From G963666895 sp963666895 (GTDB lineage: Bacteria > Desulfobacterota > Desulfovibrionia > Desulfovibrionales > Desulfovibrionaceae): a DNA stretch of 64,000 nt. How positions within the stretch are numbered: the stretch's first letter is position 1; every line of letters begins with the position of its first letter. Below, one piece after another: positions 34,804 to 44,043 of this stretch. The notes beneath the pieces are model-generated. The model had not been told where the DNA came from. It ran no database searches and saw only the letters and a program-made list of their open reading frames with translations. A program made the position numbers and the translations under genes. The DNA lies in assembly GCA_963666895.2 (NCBI GenBank), contig CAXXNS010000012.1:1-64000 (forward strand). The letters are read 5' to 3'.

Positions 34804-35952
34804 CTACCCCTGGCTGATGGCTTTCAGGATCTCGGTGGGGGTGATGAGTTGCCCGTCCACCCGGTTGATGGTCCGGACCATGGCCTGGCCGTTGTTGACC
34901 CGCTTCACCTCGCGGGAAATCTGCCCCATGTTCATCTCCGGCACGATCAGGGTGCGGGCCTTGCCCAGCAGCTTTTCCGTGGCCGTGCGCGGATAGGGGA
35001 ACAGGGTCTTGAGCTTCAGCAGCCCGGCCTTGAGCCCCCTGGCCCTGGCCTTTTCCACGGCCAACTCGGCCGAGCGGGCCACGGACCCGTAGGCGATGAC
35101 CGCCACCTCGGCGTCCTGGCAGTGGATCTCCTCCACCAGGGACACGTGGTGCAGGAACATGTCGATCTTGCGGAACTGGCGCTCGATGAGGTCCACGATC
35201 TCGTCCGGCCGCTGGGTGGGAAAGCCCAGTTGGTCGTGGGTCAGGCCGGTGACGTGGAAGCGGTAGCCCGAGCCGATGGCCGGCATGGGCGGCACGCCGC
35301 GCACGGTCTCCTCGAAGGGCTTGTACCACTCCGGGGGCATGGCCGGGACGACTCGGGAAAAGACCTCCAACTCCTCGGGCAGGGGCAGCGTGATCTTCTC
35401 GCGGGTGTGGGCAGTGACCTCGTCCAGGAGCAGGATGACCGGGGTGCGGTACTTCTCGGCCATGTTGAAGGCCGTGACCGTCATCTCCAGGCACTCCTGC
35501 ACGTCGGACGCGGACAGGACGATGATGGGATGGTCGCCGTGGGTGCCCCAGCGGGCCTGCTGCACGTCGCCCTGGGCCGGGCTGGTGGGCAGTCCGGTGG
35601 AGGGCCCGCCGCGCATGACGTTGACGATGACCAGCGGGGCCTCGGCCATGCAGGCGTAGCCGATGTGCTCCTGCATGAGGGAGAAGCCCGGCCCCGAGGT
35701 GGCGGTCATGGCCTTGCGCCCGGTGAGGGACGCGCCGATGACCGCGCCCATGCTGGCGATCTCGTCCTCCATCTGGAGGAACACGCCGTTGTCCAGATTG
35801 GGCAACTTCTGGGCCATGAGCTCCATGATCTCGCTGGACGGGGTGATGGGATAGCCGGCGTAGAAGGTGCAGCCGGCCAGCAGCGCCCCCTCCACCACGG
35901 CCTCGTTGCCCTGGGCGAAGAGCTCCGTGCGTTTCTTGCCGTTCTTGGCCAT
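34804..35952 (-). CDS. 2-oxoacid:ferredoxin oxidoreductase, alpha subunit
   Basis: This 382-residue subunit contains the pyrimidine-binding domain of a thiamine-dependent oxidoreductase: GCTFYAGYPITPSSEIMELM at the start and the ATSGPGFSLMQEHIGYA segment. QDAEVAVIAYGSVARSA begins the transketolase C-like domain. It pairs with the beta subunit to form the active site. The single Fe-S subunit gene lies 9 bases upstream. The four-gene order delta, alpha, beta, gamma is typical of 2-oxoglutarate- or 2-oxoisovalerate-type enzymes. Confidence 0.95.
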   Translation of the reverse strand: MAKNGKKRTELFAQGNEAVVEGALLAGCTFYAGYPITPSSEIMELMAQKLPNLDNGVFLQMEDEIASMGAVIGASLTGRKAMTATSGPGFSLMQEHIGYACMAEAPLVIVNVMRGGPSTGLPTSPAQGDVQQARWGTHGDHPIIVLSASDVQECLEMTVTAFNMAEKYRTPVILLLDEVTAHTREKITLPLPEELEVFSRVVPAMPPEWYKPFEETVRGVPPMPAIGSGYRFHVTGLTHDQLGFPTQRPDEIVDLIERQFRKIDMFLHHVSLVEEIHCQDAEVAVIAYGSVARSAELAVEKARARGLKAGLLKLKTLFPYPRTATEKLLGKARTLIVPEMNMGQISREVKRVNNGQAMVRTINRVDGQLITPTEILKAISQG

Positions 35953-35961
35953 GTGCTCAGC

Positions 35962-36192
35962 CTACTTGTTGGGGACCTGGGTAACGTCCTTGTCCGTCAC
36001 CACGATGGCGAAGTCCGGACAGTGCATCTCGCAGAAGCCGCAGTGGATGCAATCTTCCTCGCGCACCACCTCGGCCTTGCCGTTCTTCAGTTCAATGACC
36101 TTCTTGGGGCAGAAGGCCACGCAGATGCCGCAGCCCTTGCACCAGTCCGGATAGATGATGACCTTGTTTCTGCCTTTGTCCTTGATGGCCAT
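35962..36192 (-). CDS. Ferredoxin-like delta subunit (two 4Fe-4S)
   Basis: The 76-residue protein has two CxxCxxCxxxCP motifs, CKGCGICVAFCP and CIHCGFCEMHCP, so it binds two 4Fe-4S clusters and carries electrons from the TPP site to external ferredoxin. It heads the four-subunit oxidoreductase operon. The start has a GAGG site. A possible promoter (TCGACT, 18 bases, TATACG) lies in the 106-base gap upstream. Confidence 0.95.
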   Translation of the reverse strand: MAIKDKGRNKVIIYPDWCKGCGICVAFCPKKVIELKNGKAEVVREEDCIHCGFCEMHCPDFAIVVTDKDVTQVPNK

Positions 36193-36298
36193 GCGCGCCT
36201 CGAAATTAACCGGTTTTTGTGACCAGAGCGTTACAAGTTCGGCCCACTATCACCAACGTATAGCATTTTCAACCGGTAGAAGTCGAGAAATCGAAAAA

Positions 36299-36973
36299 TC
36301 ATTCGTTTCGCTCCAGGGCCAGCTCGGCCAGTTGGTTGACCACGCAGGCGGCCAGGGCCGAGCCGCCCTTGCGGCCGCGCACCGTGACGTACGGGCAGGG
36401 AGCGGCCAGTTCCAGACGTTCCTTGGACTCGGCCGCGTTGACGAAGCCCACGGGCATGCCGACGATCAAGGCCGGAAGAGGGCTCCCCTGCTCCAGCCGC
36501 TCCAGCAGGCCCAGCAGGGCCGTGGGCGCGTTGCCGATGACGAAGACCACGGGCCGGTCGTTCTGTGCGGCCTCGGCCAGGGCCAGGTCGATTCCGGCCC
36601 GGGCCCGGGTCACGCCGAGGCGCTCCGCCGCTTCCCCGGCCCGGGAATCGGCCGTGAACGAACGCACCGTACACCCCAGCGGATCCATGCGGCGCAGGGG
36701 GATGCCCATGCGGGCCATCTCGGTGTCCGTGACCACCAGGCAGCCCGCGACCAACGCGGCCACCCCGGCCTCCATGGCCCGGGGGTGGAACCGCACCAGG
36801 TCCAGCATCTCGAAGTCGGCCGTGGTGTGGATCATGCGCCGGACCACGCGCCACTGGCCGCCCGTAAACGGCCTGGGCTCGGGGACTTCGGCGTCGATGA
36901 TGGCGAAGGAGGCGGCCTCGATCTCGGCGGGCCTGGAGGCGGGATGCAGGGGGTCGGCCTTTTGGTCAGGCAT
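36299..36973 (-). CDS. cbiC: Precorrin-8X/cobalt-precorrin-8 methylmutase
   Basis: The enzyme moves a methyl group from C11 to C12 of the corrin ring in cobalamin biosynthesis. The 224-residue protein has the active-site histidine in RRMIHTTADFE, the TDTEMARMGI segment and the C-terminal VGMPVGFVNAAESKE, all diagnostic of CobH/CbiC. It overlaps the end of deoC by 8 bases and is on the same transcript, downstream of an amino acid transporter; no other cobalamin gene lies in the window. No cobalamin riboswitch is visible. Confidence 0.95.
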   Translation of the reverse strand: MPDQKADPLHPASRPAEIEAASFAIIDAEVPEPRPFTGGQWRVVRRMIHTTADFEMLDLVRFHPRAMEAGVAALVAGCLVVTDTEMARMGIPLRRMDPLGCTVRSFTADSRAGEAAERLGVTRARAGIDLALAEAAQNDRPVVFVIGNAPTALLGLLERLEQGSPLPALIVGMPVGFVNAAESKERLELAAPCPYVTVRGRKGGSALAACVVNQLAELALERNE

Positions 36974-37646
36974 GGGTACCCTTATGCCCGGGCAAGGCCA
37001 TAATGTCCACGGAAGCCGAGGCGCCCAGCCGGTCCGCCCCGGCCGCCACCAGGGCCTCGGCCTGTTCCCGGGTGCGGATGCCCCCGGAGGCCTTGACCAG
37101 CAGCCCCCGGCCGCTTTGCTTCAGGAGCCGGACGTCCTCCACCGTGGCCTGGCCCGGGCCGAACCCGGTGCAGGTCTTGACGAAGTCGGCCCCGGCGTCG
37201 CGGATGAGCCCGCAGGCCAGCCGCTTCTCCGCGTCCGTAAGCAGGCCGGTCTCGATGATCACCTTGACCACGGCCCCGCGCGCGGCCTGGACCACTCCGG
37301 CCACGTCCTTGGCGGCCACGTCGATGCGGCCCGCCTTGAGCGCGCCCACGTTGAGCACCATGTCCAGTTCGTCCGCGCCCCGGCCCACGGCCCAGGCGGC
37401 CTCGGCCGCCTTGGTCTCCCCGGCCTGGAAGCCCAGGGGAAAGCCGACCACCGTGGCCACGGCCACGCCGGTGCCGGACAGAAGCTCCTTGGCCCGGGGC
37501 ACGTGCCAGGGGGCCAGGCACACGGCATGGAAGGCGTACTGCGCGGCCTGGGCGCACAAGCGCTCCACGTCCGCGGGCGTGGCCGCGGGGGAAAGCAGGG
37601 TGTGGTCGATGCGGGCGGCCAGCGGGTCCGGCCCGGGGATGCCCAT
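36966..37646 (-). CDS. deoC: Deoxyribose-phosphate aldolase
   Basis: DeoC cleaves 2-deoxyribose-5-phosphate to glyceraldehyde-3-phosphate and acetaldehyde. The 226-residue protein has RIDHTLLSP near the start, the aldolase motif DELDMVLNVGALKAG, the Schiff-base lysine in FVKTCTGFG, and the proton-relay lysine in LVKASGGIRT. It is 13 bases after an amino acid permease gene and overlaps cbiC. Its ribosome site is GGAGGG. It could act with the purine nucleoside phosphorylase at 31.7 kb in nucleoside salvage, though the two are not linked. Confidence 0.96.
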   Translation of the reverse strand: MGIPGPDPLAARIDHTLLSPAATPADVERLCAQAAQYAFHAVCLAPWHVPRAKELLSGTGVAVATVVGFPLGFQAGETKAAEAAWAVGRGADELDMVLNVGALKAGRIDVAAKDVAGVVQAARGAVVKVIIETGLLTDAEKRLACGLIRDAGADFVKTCTGFGPGQATVEDVRLLKQSGRGLLVKASGGIRTREQAEALVAAGADRLGASASVDIMALPGHKGTHA

Positions 37647-37659
37647 CAGCCCTCCGGCG

Positions 37660-38415
37660 TTATCGTCCTCGCGCCTGGTACCGCGACAGTTGCCGCTCCA
37701 GCCGCCGGCTGAACGACGTCAGCACGTAGCAGATGATGAAGTAGAGTACGGCCACGGTCAGCCAGATCTCCATGGTCGCCTTGACCGTGCGGTTGTCCAC
37801 CTGCACCGCGGTGCGGGCCAGTTCGTTCACTCCGATGACGTAGGCCAGGGAGGTGTCCTTGGTCAGGGACACGAACTGGTTCACGAAGGACGGGATCATG
37901 TTCCGCAGGGCCTGGGGCAGGATGACGTAGCGCATGGCCTGGTAGTTGGACAGGCCCGTGCCCCGCGCGGCCTCCATCTGGCCCGAGGGCAGGGCCTTGA
38001 CCCCGGCCCTGACGATCTCGCCGATGTAGGCCGAGGTGAACACGATGAAGGCCACCAGGGAAGCCCAGAAGGAGGGAACGGGGTGGCCGAGCACGATGGG
38101 GGCCAGGAAGAAGAACCAGAAGATGAGCATCAACAGCGGCACGCCCCGGATGGTCTCGATGTAGACCACGGCCAGGTAGTGGACCCAGGGCTTCTTGGAC
38201 AGCCGGGCCAGGCCCGCGGCCAGGCCGATCCAGAAAGCGCCGAAGATGCCCATGACGGCCAGAATGATGGAGGCGGCCAGACCGCCGATTTTGTGCATAA
38301 AGGGGAACTGGCTGGTGAACTTCACCGCGCCCCAAAGAAAATAGTCGAAGTTCTGAAATACCACCTGCCAGTGGTCCCAAGCTACATCCCAGTACGACGT
38401 CGCATCCATGCCCAC
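37660..38415 (-). CDS. Amino acid ABC transporter permease
   Basis: This 251-residue inner-membrane permease of the GlnP/GltK family has several membrane helices and the ATPase-docking loop (RGTGLSNYQAMRYVILPQAL). It pairs with the permease encoded just upstream. Spacing is 5 bases upstream and 13 bases to deoC downstream. Substrate probably glutamate, glutamine or another polar amino acid; unproven. Confidence 0.93.
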   Translation of the reverse strand: MGMDATSYWDVAWDHWQVVFQNFDYFLWGAVKFTSQFPFMHKIGGLAASIILAVMGIFGAFWIGLAAGLARLSKKPWVHYLAVVYIETIRGVPLLMLIFWFFFLAPIVLGHPVPSFWASLVAFIVFTSAYIGEIVRAGVKALPSGQMEAARGTGLSNYQAMRYVILPQALRNMIPSFVNQFVSLTKDTSLAYVIGVNELARTAVQVDNRTVKATMEIWLTVAVLYFIICYVLTSFSRRLERQLSRYQARGR

Positions 38416-38420
38416 TCCCC

Positions 38421-39182
38421 CTAATACTTGATCTGCAGCATGAAATGCTTGTTGTACATGGTGATTAAGAACGAAACCGTCAGCGAGATGATCAGGTAGA
38501 TCAGGGTGGCGTAGGTGAAGCCTTCAAAGGCCCGGCCGTAGTAGGACTCGATCTGCGTGGCCTGGTAGGCCAATTCGCCCACGCCGATGACCATGCACAG
38601 GGACGAGTTCTTGATCAGGTTCAGGAACTGGGAGATCAGCGGCGGAACCACGATGCGGATGGCCTGGGGCAGGATCACGAAGCGGTAGGCCTGGATGAAG
38701 GTCAGGCCCGTGGCCCGCGAGGCCTCCAGTTGGTTTTTGGGGATGGAGTAGATCCCGGCCCGGATCTCCTCGGCGATGAAGGCCGCGGTGTAGATGGTCA
38801 GGGCGATGACGCAGCTGACGCTCTCGGCCGAGATGACCATCCAGTTCACCTGGGTCTGGGCCCCTTCGATGACGTAGGGGATGTTGATGTAGACCGAGTT
38901 GATCCACTGCACCCAGGAGTCGGGAAGGATGATATAATAACTGAAATACCAGAAGAAAATTTGCACCAGCAAGGGAGTGTTGCGGAAAAATTCGACGTAG
39001 GCGGCGGACAGCCAGACAAGGGGCTTGAACCCGCTCACCCGCATGACGCAGATGAGGATGCCCAAGAGCATGGCGCAGATGATGCCGACGAAGGATATCT
39101 CAATAGTGTTGACGAATCCCGCCAGCAGCCACTTGCCCGGCATCCCGGTAAGCGTCCCGATCCAATCGAACTGATAGTGCAC
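38421..39182 (-). CDS. Amino acid ABC transporter permease
   Basis: The 253-residue permease is the GltJ/GlnM-like partner. It carries the docking loop (RATGLTFIQAYRFVILPQAI) and hydrophobic helices including FLITMYNKHFM at the end. A periplasmic stretch between the second and third helices is longer than in its partner. It lies 74 bases after the binding protein, with a stable hairpin in the gap, which may lower expression of the membrane parts relative to the binding protein. Confidence 0.93.
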   Translation of the reverse strand: MHYQFDWIGTLTGMPGKWLLAGFVNTIEISFVGIICAMLLGILICVMRVSGFKPLVWLSAAYVEFFRNTPLLVQIFFWYFSYYIILPDSWVQWINSVYINIPYVIEGAQTQVNWMVISAESVSCVIALTIYTAAFIAEEIRAGIYSIPKNQLEASRATGLTFIQAYRFVILPQAIRIVVPPLISQFLNLIKNSSLCMVIGVGELAYQATQIESYYGRAFEGFTYATLIYLIISLTVSFLITMYNKHFMLQIKY

Positions 39183-39216
39183 AACCCCTCCCCGGCGCGC
39201 TGAAACATTTCAGGAA

Positions 39217-39240
39217 GCCGGGAGCCCGAAGGCTCCCGGC
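39217..39240 (-). promoter_or_regulatory. Intercistronic UUCG hairpin
   Basis: GCCGGGAGCC and GGCTCCCGGC form a perfect 10-base stem; on the transcribed strand the loop is UUCG, an exceptionally stable tetraloop. There is no T run after it, so it is not a terminator. It probably protects the 3' end of the binding-protein message. Confidence 0.75.
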
Positions 39241-39256
39241 ATACCTGTTTGGATGT

Positions 39257-40072
39257 CTAGTCGGTGGCGCCGGGCCAGAGTTCCATGTCCCAAGTGTCGG
39301 GCAGGGCATAGCCCATCCACTTCTCGAACAGCTTGGCGTAGGTGCCGTCCAGCCACATCTGCTGGAGGCCCTTGTTCACGAAGTCGCGGAAGTCGGAATC
39401 GTTCTCGGGCAGACCGAGGCCGTAGGGCTCGGAGGAGAAGAAGTCGCCAACGATGGCGTAGTCGGCCGGGTTGTCGGCGGAAGCCTTGAGGCCGGCCAGG
39501 ATGCCGGAGTCGGTGGTCACGGCTTCGACCTTGCCCTGCTGCAGGGCCAGGAAGGCCTGCGGGTACTCGTCGAAGGAAACCACGTTGGCCTCGGGCTGGG
39601 CCGCGGCGATGTTCTTCTCCGAGGTGGAGCCCTTCACCGTGCCGACCTTCTTGCCGGCCAGGTCAGCGGTGGAGGCGATGCCGGAGTCGGCCTTGACCAG
39701 CAGCTTCTGGCCATCCATGAAATAGGTGATGGAGAAGTCGATGGTCTCGTCACGCTCGAACTTGTGGGTCATGGTGGCGGCCAGCATGTCCACGGAGCCC
39801 TGAGCCAGCATGGGGATGCGGTTCTTGGAGGTCACGGAGACGAACTCCACGCCCACGCCCAGCTTCTCGGCCAGGGCCTTGCAAATGTCCACGTCGAAAC
39901 CGGCCAGCTCGTTGGTGTCGGGATCGATGAAACCGAACAGGAACACGGAGTCCTTCACGCCGGCGATCAGCTTGCCGCGCTCCTTGATCTCCTCGAGCTT
40001 CCCGGCGTTGGCCACGTTGGCCGCGAACACCAGGGCCAGCATCATAGCCAGAACCATGGTCAAACGTTTCAT
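39257..40072 (-). CDS. Amino acid ABC transporter periplasmic binding protein
   Basis: The 271-residue protein is a family 3 solute-binding protein with a classical cleavable signal peptide (LVFAANVANA, cleavage after about residue 23) rather than a lipobox. GKLIAGVKDSVFLFGFIDPD starts the mature domain, and the DVDICKALAEKLGV segment is typical. I place the start at 40072 because GAGGAGG lies 6 bases before it. It is preceded by the ATPase gene and followed by two permeases. Glutamate or related acidic/polar amino acid is likely. Confidence 0.93.
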   Translation of the reverse strand: MKRLTMVLAMMLALVFAANVANAGKLEEIKERGKLIAGVKDSVFLFGFIDPDTNELAGFDVDICKALAEKLGVGVEFVSVTSKNRIPMLAQGSVDMLAATMTHKFERDETIDFSITYFMDGQKLLVKADSGIASTADLAGKKVGTVKGSTSEKNIAAAQPEANVVSFDEYPQAFLALQQGKVEAVTTDSGILAGLKASADNPADYAIVGDFFSSEPYGLGLPENDSDFRDFVNKGLQQMWLDGTYAKLFEKWMGYALPDTWDMELWPGATD

Positions 40073-40124
40073 GAACTGCCTCCTCAATTGGTTAGGTTCA
40101 ACCGCCCAGCTCCGGGCGGCCAGG

Positions 40125-40853
<729 letters not shown>

Positions 40854-40886
40854 ACGCAGGTTCTCCCCGGGCGTCGTTTGATAGCA

Positions 40887-40951
40887 TAAAAAAACCGCTC
40901 AAAACACTCTGTTCGGCATAAACGTTACCAGAAATGCACTGCCTTGAGCGG
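40887..40951 (-). terminator. Terminator or attenuator upstream of the ABC operon
   Basis: Eight-base arms CCGCTCAA (40895-40902) and TTGAGCGG (40944-40951) flank a 41-base loop; on the minus strand the stem is followed by a run of T. It lies about 150 bases after the thioesterase gene and 40 before the ATPase gene. It may end the thioesterase message, or attenuate the operon. Confidence 0.5.
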
Positions 40952-41101
40952 AGGGACAACATTACTGGAAAGGCTTCAAAAGTCAAGGCGCAAGCCAACT
41001 CTTGAAAGCTTCTCACGGTCCTGTCCGGGACCGGTTCAGGGGTCCGGAACGCGCCGTTCAGGCCCCGGGAAAACCCATCCCGCCTCTTGCGCCTGGACGG
41101 A

Positions 41102-41839
41102 TCAGGTCCAGAAGGTCCTGGCCCGCACCAGCTCGCTGCCGTCGCCCATGCGGCGCAGCACGTGCGACCACGTTCCCTCCCCGTCCGGGGCGCAGTCCGA
41201 CCCCACCTCGTCCCCGGCCCGGGCCTCGTGGCGGAAGGCCACGTCCAGCCCGGCCAGGCGTCCCGGAGCATGGGCGGCCAGGGGCTCGAACAGCCAGGCC
41301 ACCAGCCGCGAGGTGTTCACGTGGCCGTTGGCGTCCAGGTCCTCGTGCCGGGCCGTGACGGCCCCGCCCACCTGGGCCTCGGCCAGCTTGGGCACGCTGC
41401 GGCTTGGGAAGTCCATGAGCGGCGGCCGGGTGTCCTCGAACGCGCGGGCGATCCACTGGGGCACCGGGATCATGGTTCGGGCCTTGGCGTCGAACACCAC
41501 CCAGTTGGTGGTGCCCTGGACCAGGACCTCGCCCGTGGGCCGCGTCACCTCGAAGCAGCGCCGGGCGAACCGCTTGTCCAGGCCCGAGTGCCAGGTGGTG
41601 AACACCACCTCCTCGTGGATGGACGGCAGCTCCTCGATGCGCACGTGGAGCCGGGCCAGGACCCAGCCCAGCCCGCGCTCCAGCATCTCCCGGTAGCTGA
41701 TGTCCATCTGGTCGGCGTGGCGGGCCGCGGCCTCCTGGAAGTAGTCCAGCAGCCGGTACACGGGCAGTTTGCCGTCCGGTCCCACCTCGTAGGCCCTGAC
41801 CTGGAAGCCCATTTCCATCTGGCGCAGCATGGCGCTCAT
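41102..41839 (-). CDS. Acyl-ACP thioesterase
   Basis: The 245-residue protein resembles bacterial relatives of plant FatA/FatB: two hotdog folds, with LPVYRLLDYFQEAAARHADQ at the start and the second-domain catalytic region DLDANGHVNTSRLVAW, where Asp, Asn and His are conserved. It would release free fatty acids from acyl carrier protein. The start has AAGGAG. It stands alone between the qrc operon and the ABC operon, with its own downstream hairpin. The acyl chain preference is unknown. Confidence 0.9.
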   Translation of the reverse strand: MSAMLRQMEMGFQVRAYEVGPDGKLPVYRLLDYFQEAAARHADQMDISYREMLERGLGWVLARLHVRIEELPSIHEEVVFTTWHSGLDKRFARRCFEVTRPTGEVLVQGTTNWVVFDAKARTMIPVPQWIARAFEDTRPPLMDFPSRSVPKLAEAQVGGAVTARHEDLDANGHVNTSRLVAWLFEPLAAHAPGRLAGLDVAFRHEARAGDEVGSDCAPDGEGTWSHVLRRMGDGSELVRARTFWT

Positions 41840-41888
41840 GTCTCGATCTCCTTGGTTGCGCGGCAGCCGGAGGGTAGCAAAGACCCTG

Positions 41889-41921
41889 AAAAAGACAAAG
41901 CCCGGCGAACCGGGCTTTGTC
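41889..41921 (-). terminator. Rho-independent terminator of the qrc operon
   Basis: A perfect 12-base stem (GACAAAGCCCGG with CCGGGCTTTGTC) closes a 4-base loop that is UUCG on the transcribed strand, followed by five T. It lies 21 bases after the qrcD stop. Confidence 0.93.
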
Positions 41922-41942
41922 GGGTGGGTCGATGGTCGTCGG

Positions 41943-43175
41943 TTACTTGTAGTTCAGTTCCTTCTCCTGCGGGAAGACCGGCAGGTAGCGGTAGGCCAGG
42001 CTCATGACCAGCACGCCGTAGGCGAGGATCATGCAGCTGGGAGCCCATTCCGCCCAGTTGGGCACGTAGGCGTACCACGAATCAAAGGGCAGCGCCGGGA
42101 AGGCGATGGTCTGCACCGTGAAGACGTAGCGGTTGATGACGATGCCCAGGCAGTCCAGGATGGCCAGGGAATACAGCAGGAACGGACGCTTGCGCACGGC
42201 CGGGATGATGAGCAGCAGGGCCGGCAGCAGGCCGCACACGAACAGCTCGCCGTAGAACATCCATTTGCCGTAGATGGTTCCCCAGAACATCTGGTCAAAG
42301 GTCAGACCGCAGCGCGGCAGCACGTCCGTGATCCAGCCCCAGGTGTCCAGGAGCTTGAAGAACATGTACAGGCAGAGCATGACGCCCGCGATCTTGCCCA
42401 TGAGCATTTTGACCTTGTATTCCACGAGCTTCTTGCCGGTCATCTTCTCCATCAGGGTGCAGATGAGCATGGCGAAGGCCGGGCCGGAAGCCACGGCCGA
42501 GAGCACGAACAGGAAGAAGGTCCACGGCCAGATGAAGAAGCCGTCACGCAGGGCGTAGGGACGGCCGATCAGCACGCCGTACATGCCGCCCAGGGAGCCC
42601 TGGTGGAACGTGGACAGGAAGGTTCCCGCGGCCACGAACAGGGGCATGTGCAGGTGCATGTTGTGCGCCAGCGCGTGGATGAACTTGTTCTTGTTCAGCT
42701 GCTTCTGCTCGAGGATGATCGGCAGGAACTCGAGGATGAGCACGATCAGGTAGCAGGTGATGCAGAAGATAACTTCTGTCAGCATGGAGTGGACATTGGC
42801 GTGCCAGTAGCCGAACCAGGCCCGGGCGGGCTGGCCGATGTCCAGGGTGAGCACCAGCATGGCTCCGGAGTAGCAGAGGAAGCCGATGATCACGGTCAGG
42901 TTGACGATCTTCTCCAGCTGCTTGATCTTCAGGATGTACTTCAGGAAGCCGGTGAAGAAGGCACCCGCGCCCAGGGCGATGACCGCCAGGTCGAAGGTGA
43001 TCCAGAGGCCGAACCCGAAGTAGTTGTCCAGGCCGGTCACGCCGATGCCGTTGTAGAAGATGACGAGAGCCGCGTACACGCCCCAGAGCAGGACGATGCT
43101 GACCAGTCCCAGCCAAAGCAGGAACTTGGGGAATGCGCAGCGCTGCACGCCATCCGGGAAGAGTTTTCTGTCCAT
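41943..43175 (-). CDS. qrcD: Menaquinone reductase membrane subunit QrcD (NrfD-like)
   Basis: QrcD is the integral membrane, quinone-site subunit of Qrc, the complex that moves electrons from periplasmic type I cytochrome c3 to menaquinone. The 410-residue protein has about ten membrane helices, among them LVSIVLLWGVYAALVIFY and LVVILEFLPIILEQ-like segments, and belongs to the NrfD/PsrC family. It follows qrcC with a 14-base gap and a GGGAGG site. It is the last gene before the operon terminator. Confidence 0.94.
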   Translation of the reverse strand: MDRKLFPDGVQRCAFPKFLLWLGLVSIVLLWGVYAALVIFYNGIGVTGLDNYFGFGLWITFDLAVIALGAGAFFTGFLKYILKIKQLEKIVNLTVIIGFLCYSGAMLVLTLDIGQPARAWFGYWHANVHSMLTEVIFCITCYLIVLILEFLPIILEQKQLNKNKFIHALAHNMHLHMPLFVAAGTFLSTFHQGSLGGMYGVLIGRPYALRDGFFIWPWTFFLFVLSAVASGPAFAMLICTLMEKMTGKKLVEYKVKMLMGKIAGVMLCLYMFFKLLDTWGWITDVLPRCGLTFDQMFWGTIYGKWMFYGELFVCGLLPALLLIIPAVRKRPFLLYSLAILDCLGIVINRYVFTVQTIAFPALPFDSWYAYVPNWAEWAPSCMILAYGVLVMSLAYRYLPVFPQEKELNYK

Positions 43176-43189
43176 TTAACCGACCCTCC

Positions 43190-44032
43190 CTAGGAATGAG
43201 AAGCTTGCTTCACGGCCGAATGGCTGTCGCCGGCCGCGTGGTTGTCTGCCAGGAGACGGACCCATTCGCGCTTGCTGTAGTAGTAGACCTGGGGTCCCAG
43301 GCCCAGCTTCTCCAGCAGGCGGAAAGCGTGTTCGCTGTGGGCCAGCTCATGCACCTTGTGGTTGGGATCCTTCAGGTCCCCGAAGGTGATGGCCCCGGTG
43401 GGGCAGGCCTCGGCGCACGCGGTGATGTACGCGCCGTCTTCCAGCTTCATGGGATCCCCGCCGTTCTCACGGGCCGTGTCCTTGGCGCGCAGGTAGCGGG
43501 TGTGGCAGAAGTTGCACTTCTCCACCACGCCGCGCGGACGGGCCGAGGTGTTGGGCGAGAGCACCTTGTCCATGCCCTTGGGCCACAACGGGTCCCACCA
43601 GTTGAAGTAGCGGGCGTGGTAAGGGCAGGCGGCCATGCAGTACCGGCATCCGATGCAGCGCGGATAAATCTGGGAGACGATGCCGCCTTCCTCGTTCTTT
43701 TCCGTGGCGATGACCGGGCAGACGGGCACGCAGGCGGGATTCTCACACTGCATGCACGGCCGGGGCAGGTAGGCCACCTCGTGCTCGGCGGCGGGTTTCC
43801 CGTTGCTGAGCTGATAGACCATCATCCAGGTCAGCGTGCGCAGCTTGTTGGACGGGTCGTCGCGGTCGAAGGTCATCGGCTGGAGCGCGTTGTACGGATC
43901 CTTGCCGGTCATGGGCGCGATGTTGTTCTCAACCTGACAGGCCACCATGCAAGCGCCGCACCCGGTGCACTTGTCCACATCGATGACCATGCCCCATTTA
44001 ACGTTGAATTCCTTATGAGCTCCGTGTGACAT
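43190..44032 (-). CDS. qrcC: Menaquinone reductase iron-sulfur subunit QrcC
   Basis: The 280-residue protein is a four-cluster ferredoxin-type subunit. Visible cysteine groups are CTGCGACMVACQ, CMQCENPACVPVCP, CIGCRYCMAACP and CNFCHTRY with CAEACPTG further on. It relays electrons from the haem and molybdopterin-like subunits to QrcD. It lacks a signal peptide of its own, so it is probably exported together with QrcB. The start follows a GGGGGA site. Gene order matches qrcABCD of Desulfovibrio. Confidence 0.94.
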   Translation of the reverse strand: MSHGAHKEFNVKWGMVIDVDKCTGCGACMVACQVENNIAPMTGKDPYNALQPMTFDRDDPSNKLRTLTWMMVYQLSNGKPAAEHEVAYLPRPCMQCENPACVPVCPVIATEKNEEGGIVSQIYPRCIGCRYCMAACPYHARYFNWWDPLWPKGMDKVLSPNTSARPRGVVEKCNFCHTRYLRAKDTARENGGDPMKLEDGAYITACAEACPTGAITFGDLKDPNHKVHELAHSEHAFRLLEKLGLGPQVYYYSKREWVRLLADNHAAGDSHSAVKQASHS

Positions 44033-44043
44033 GACGGGTCCCC

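Noticed and set aside
34174..36222. 682-residue plus-strand frame opposite the oxidoreductase operon
   Set aside because: Low-complexity antisense frame; all four subunits on the other strand have intact motifs and ribosome sites.
36193..36298. Cobalamin riboswitch near cbiC
   Set aside because: The region upstream of cbiC is coding (deoC), and no B12 box-like sequence is visible downstream.
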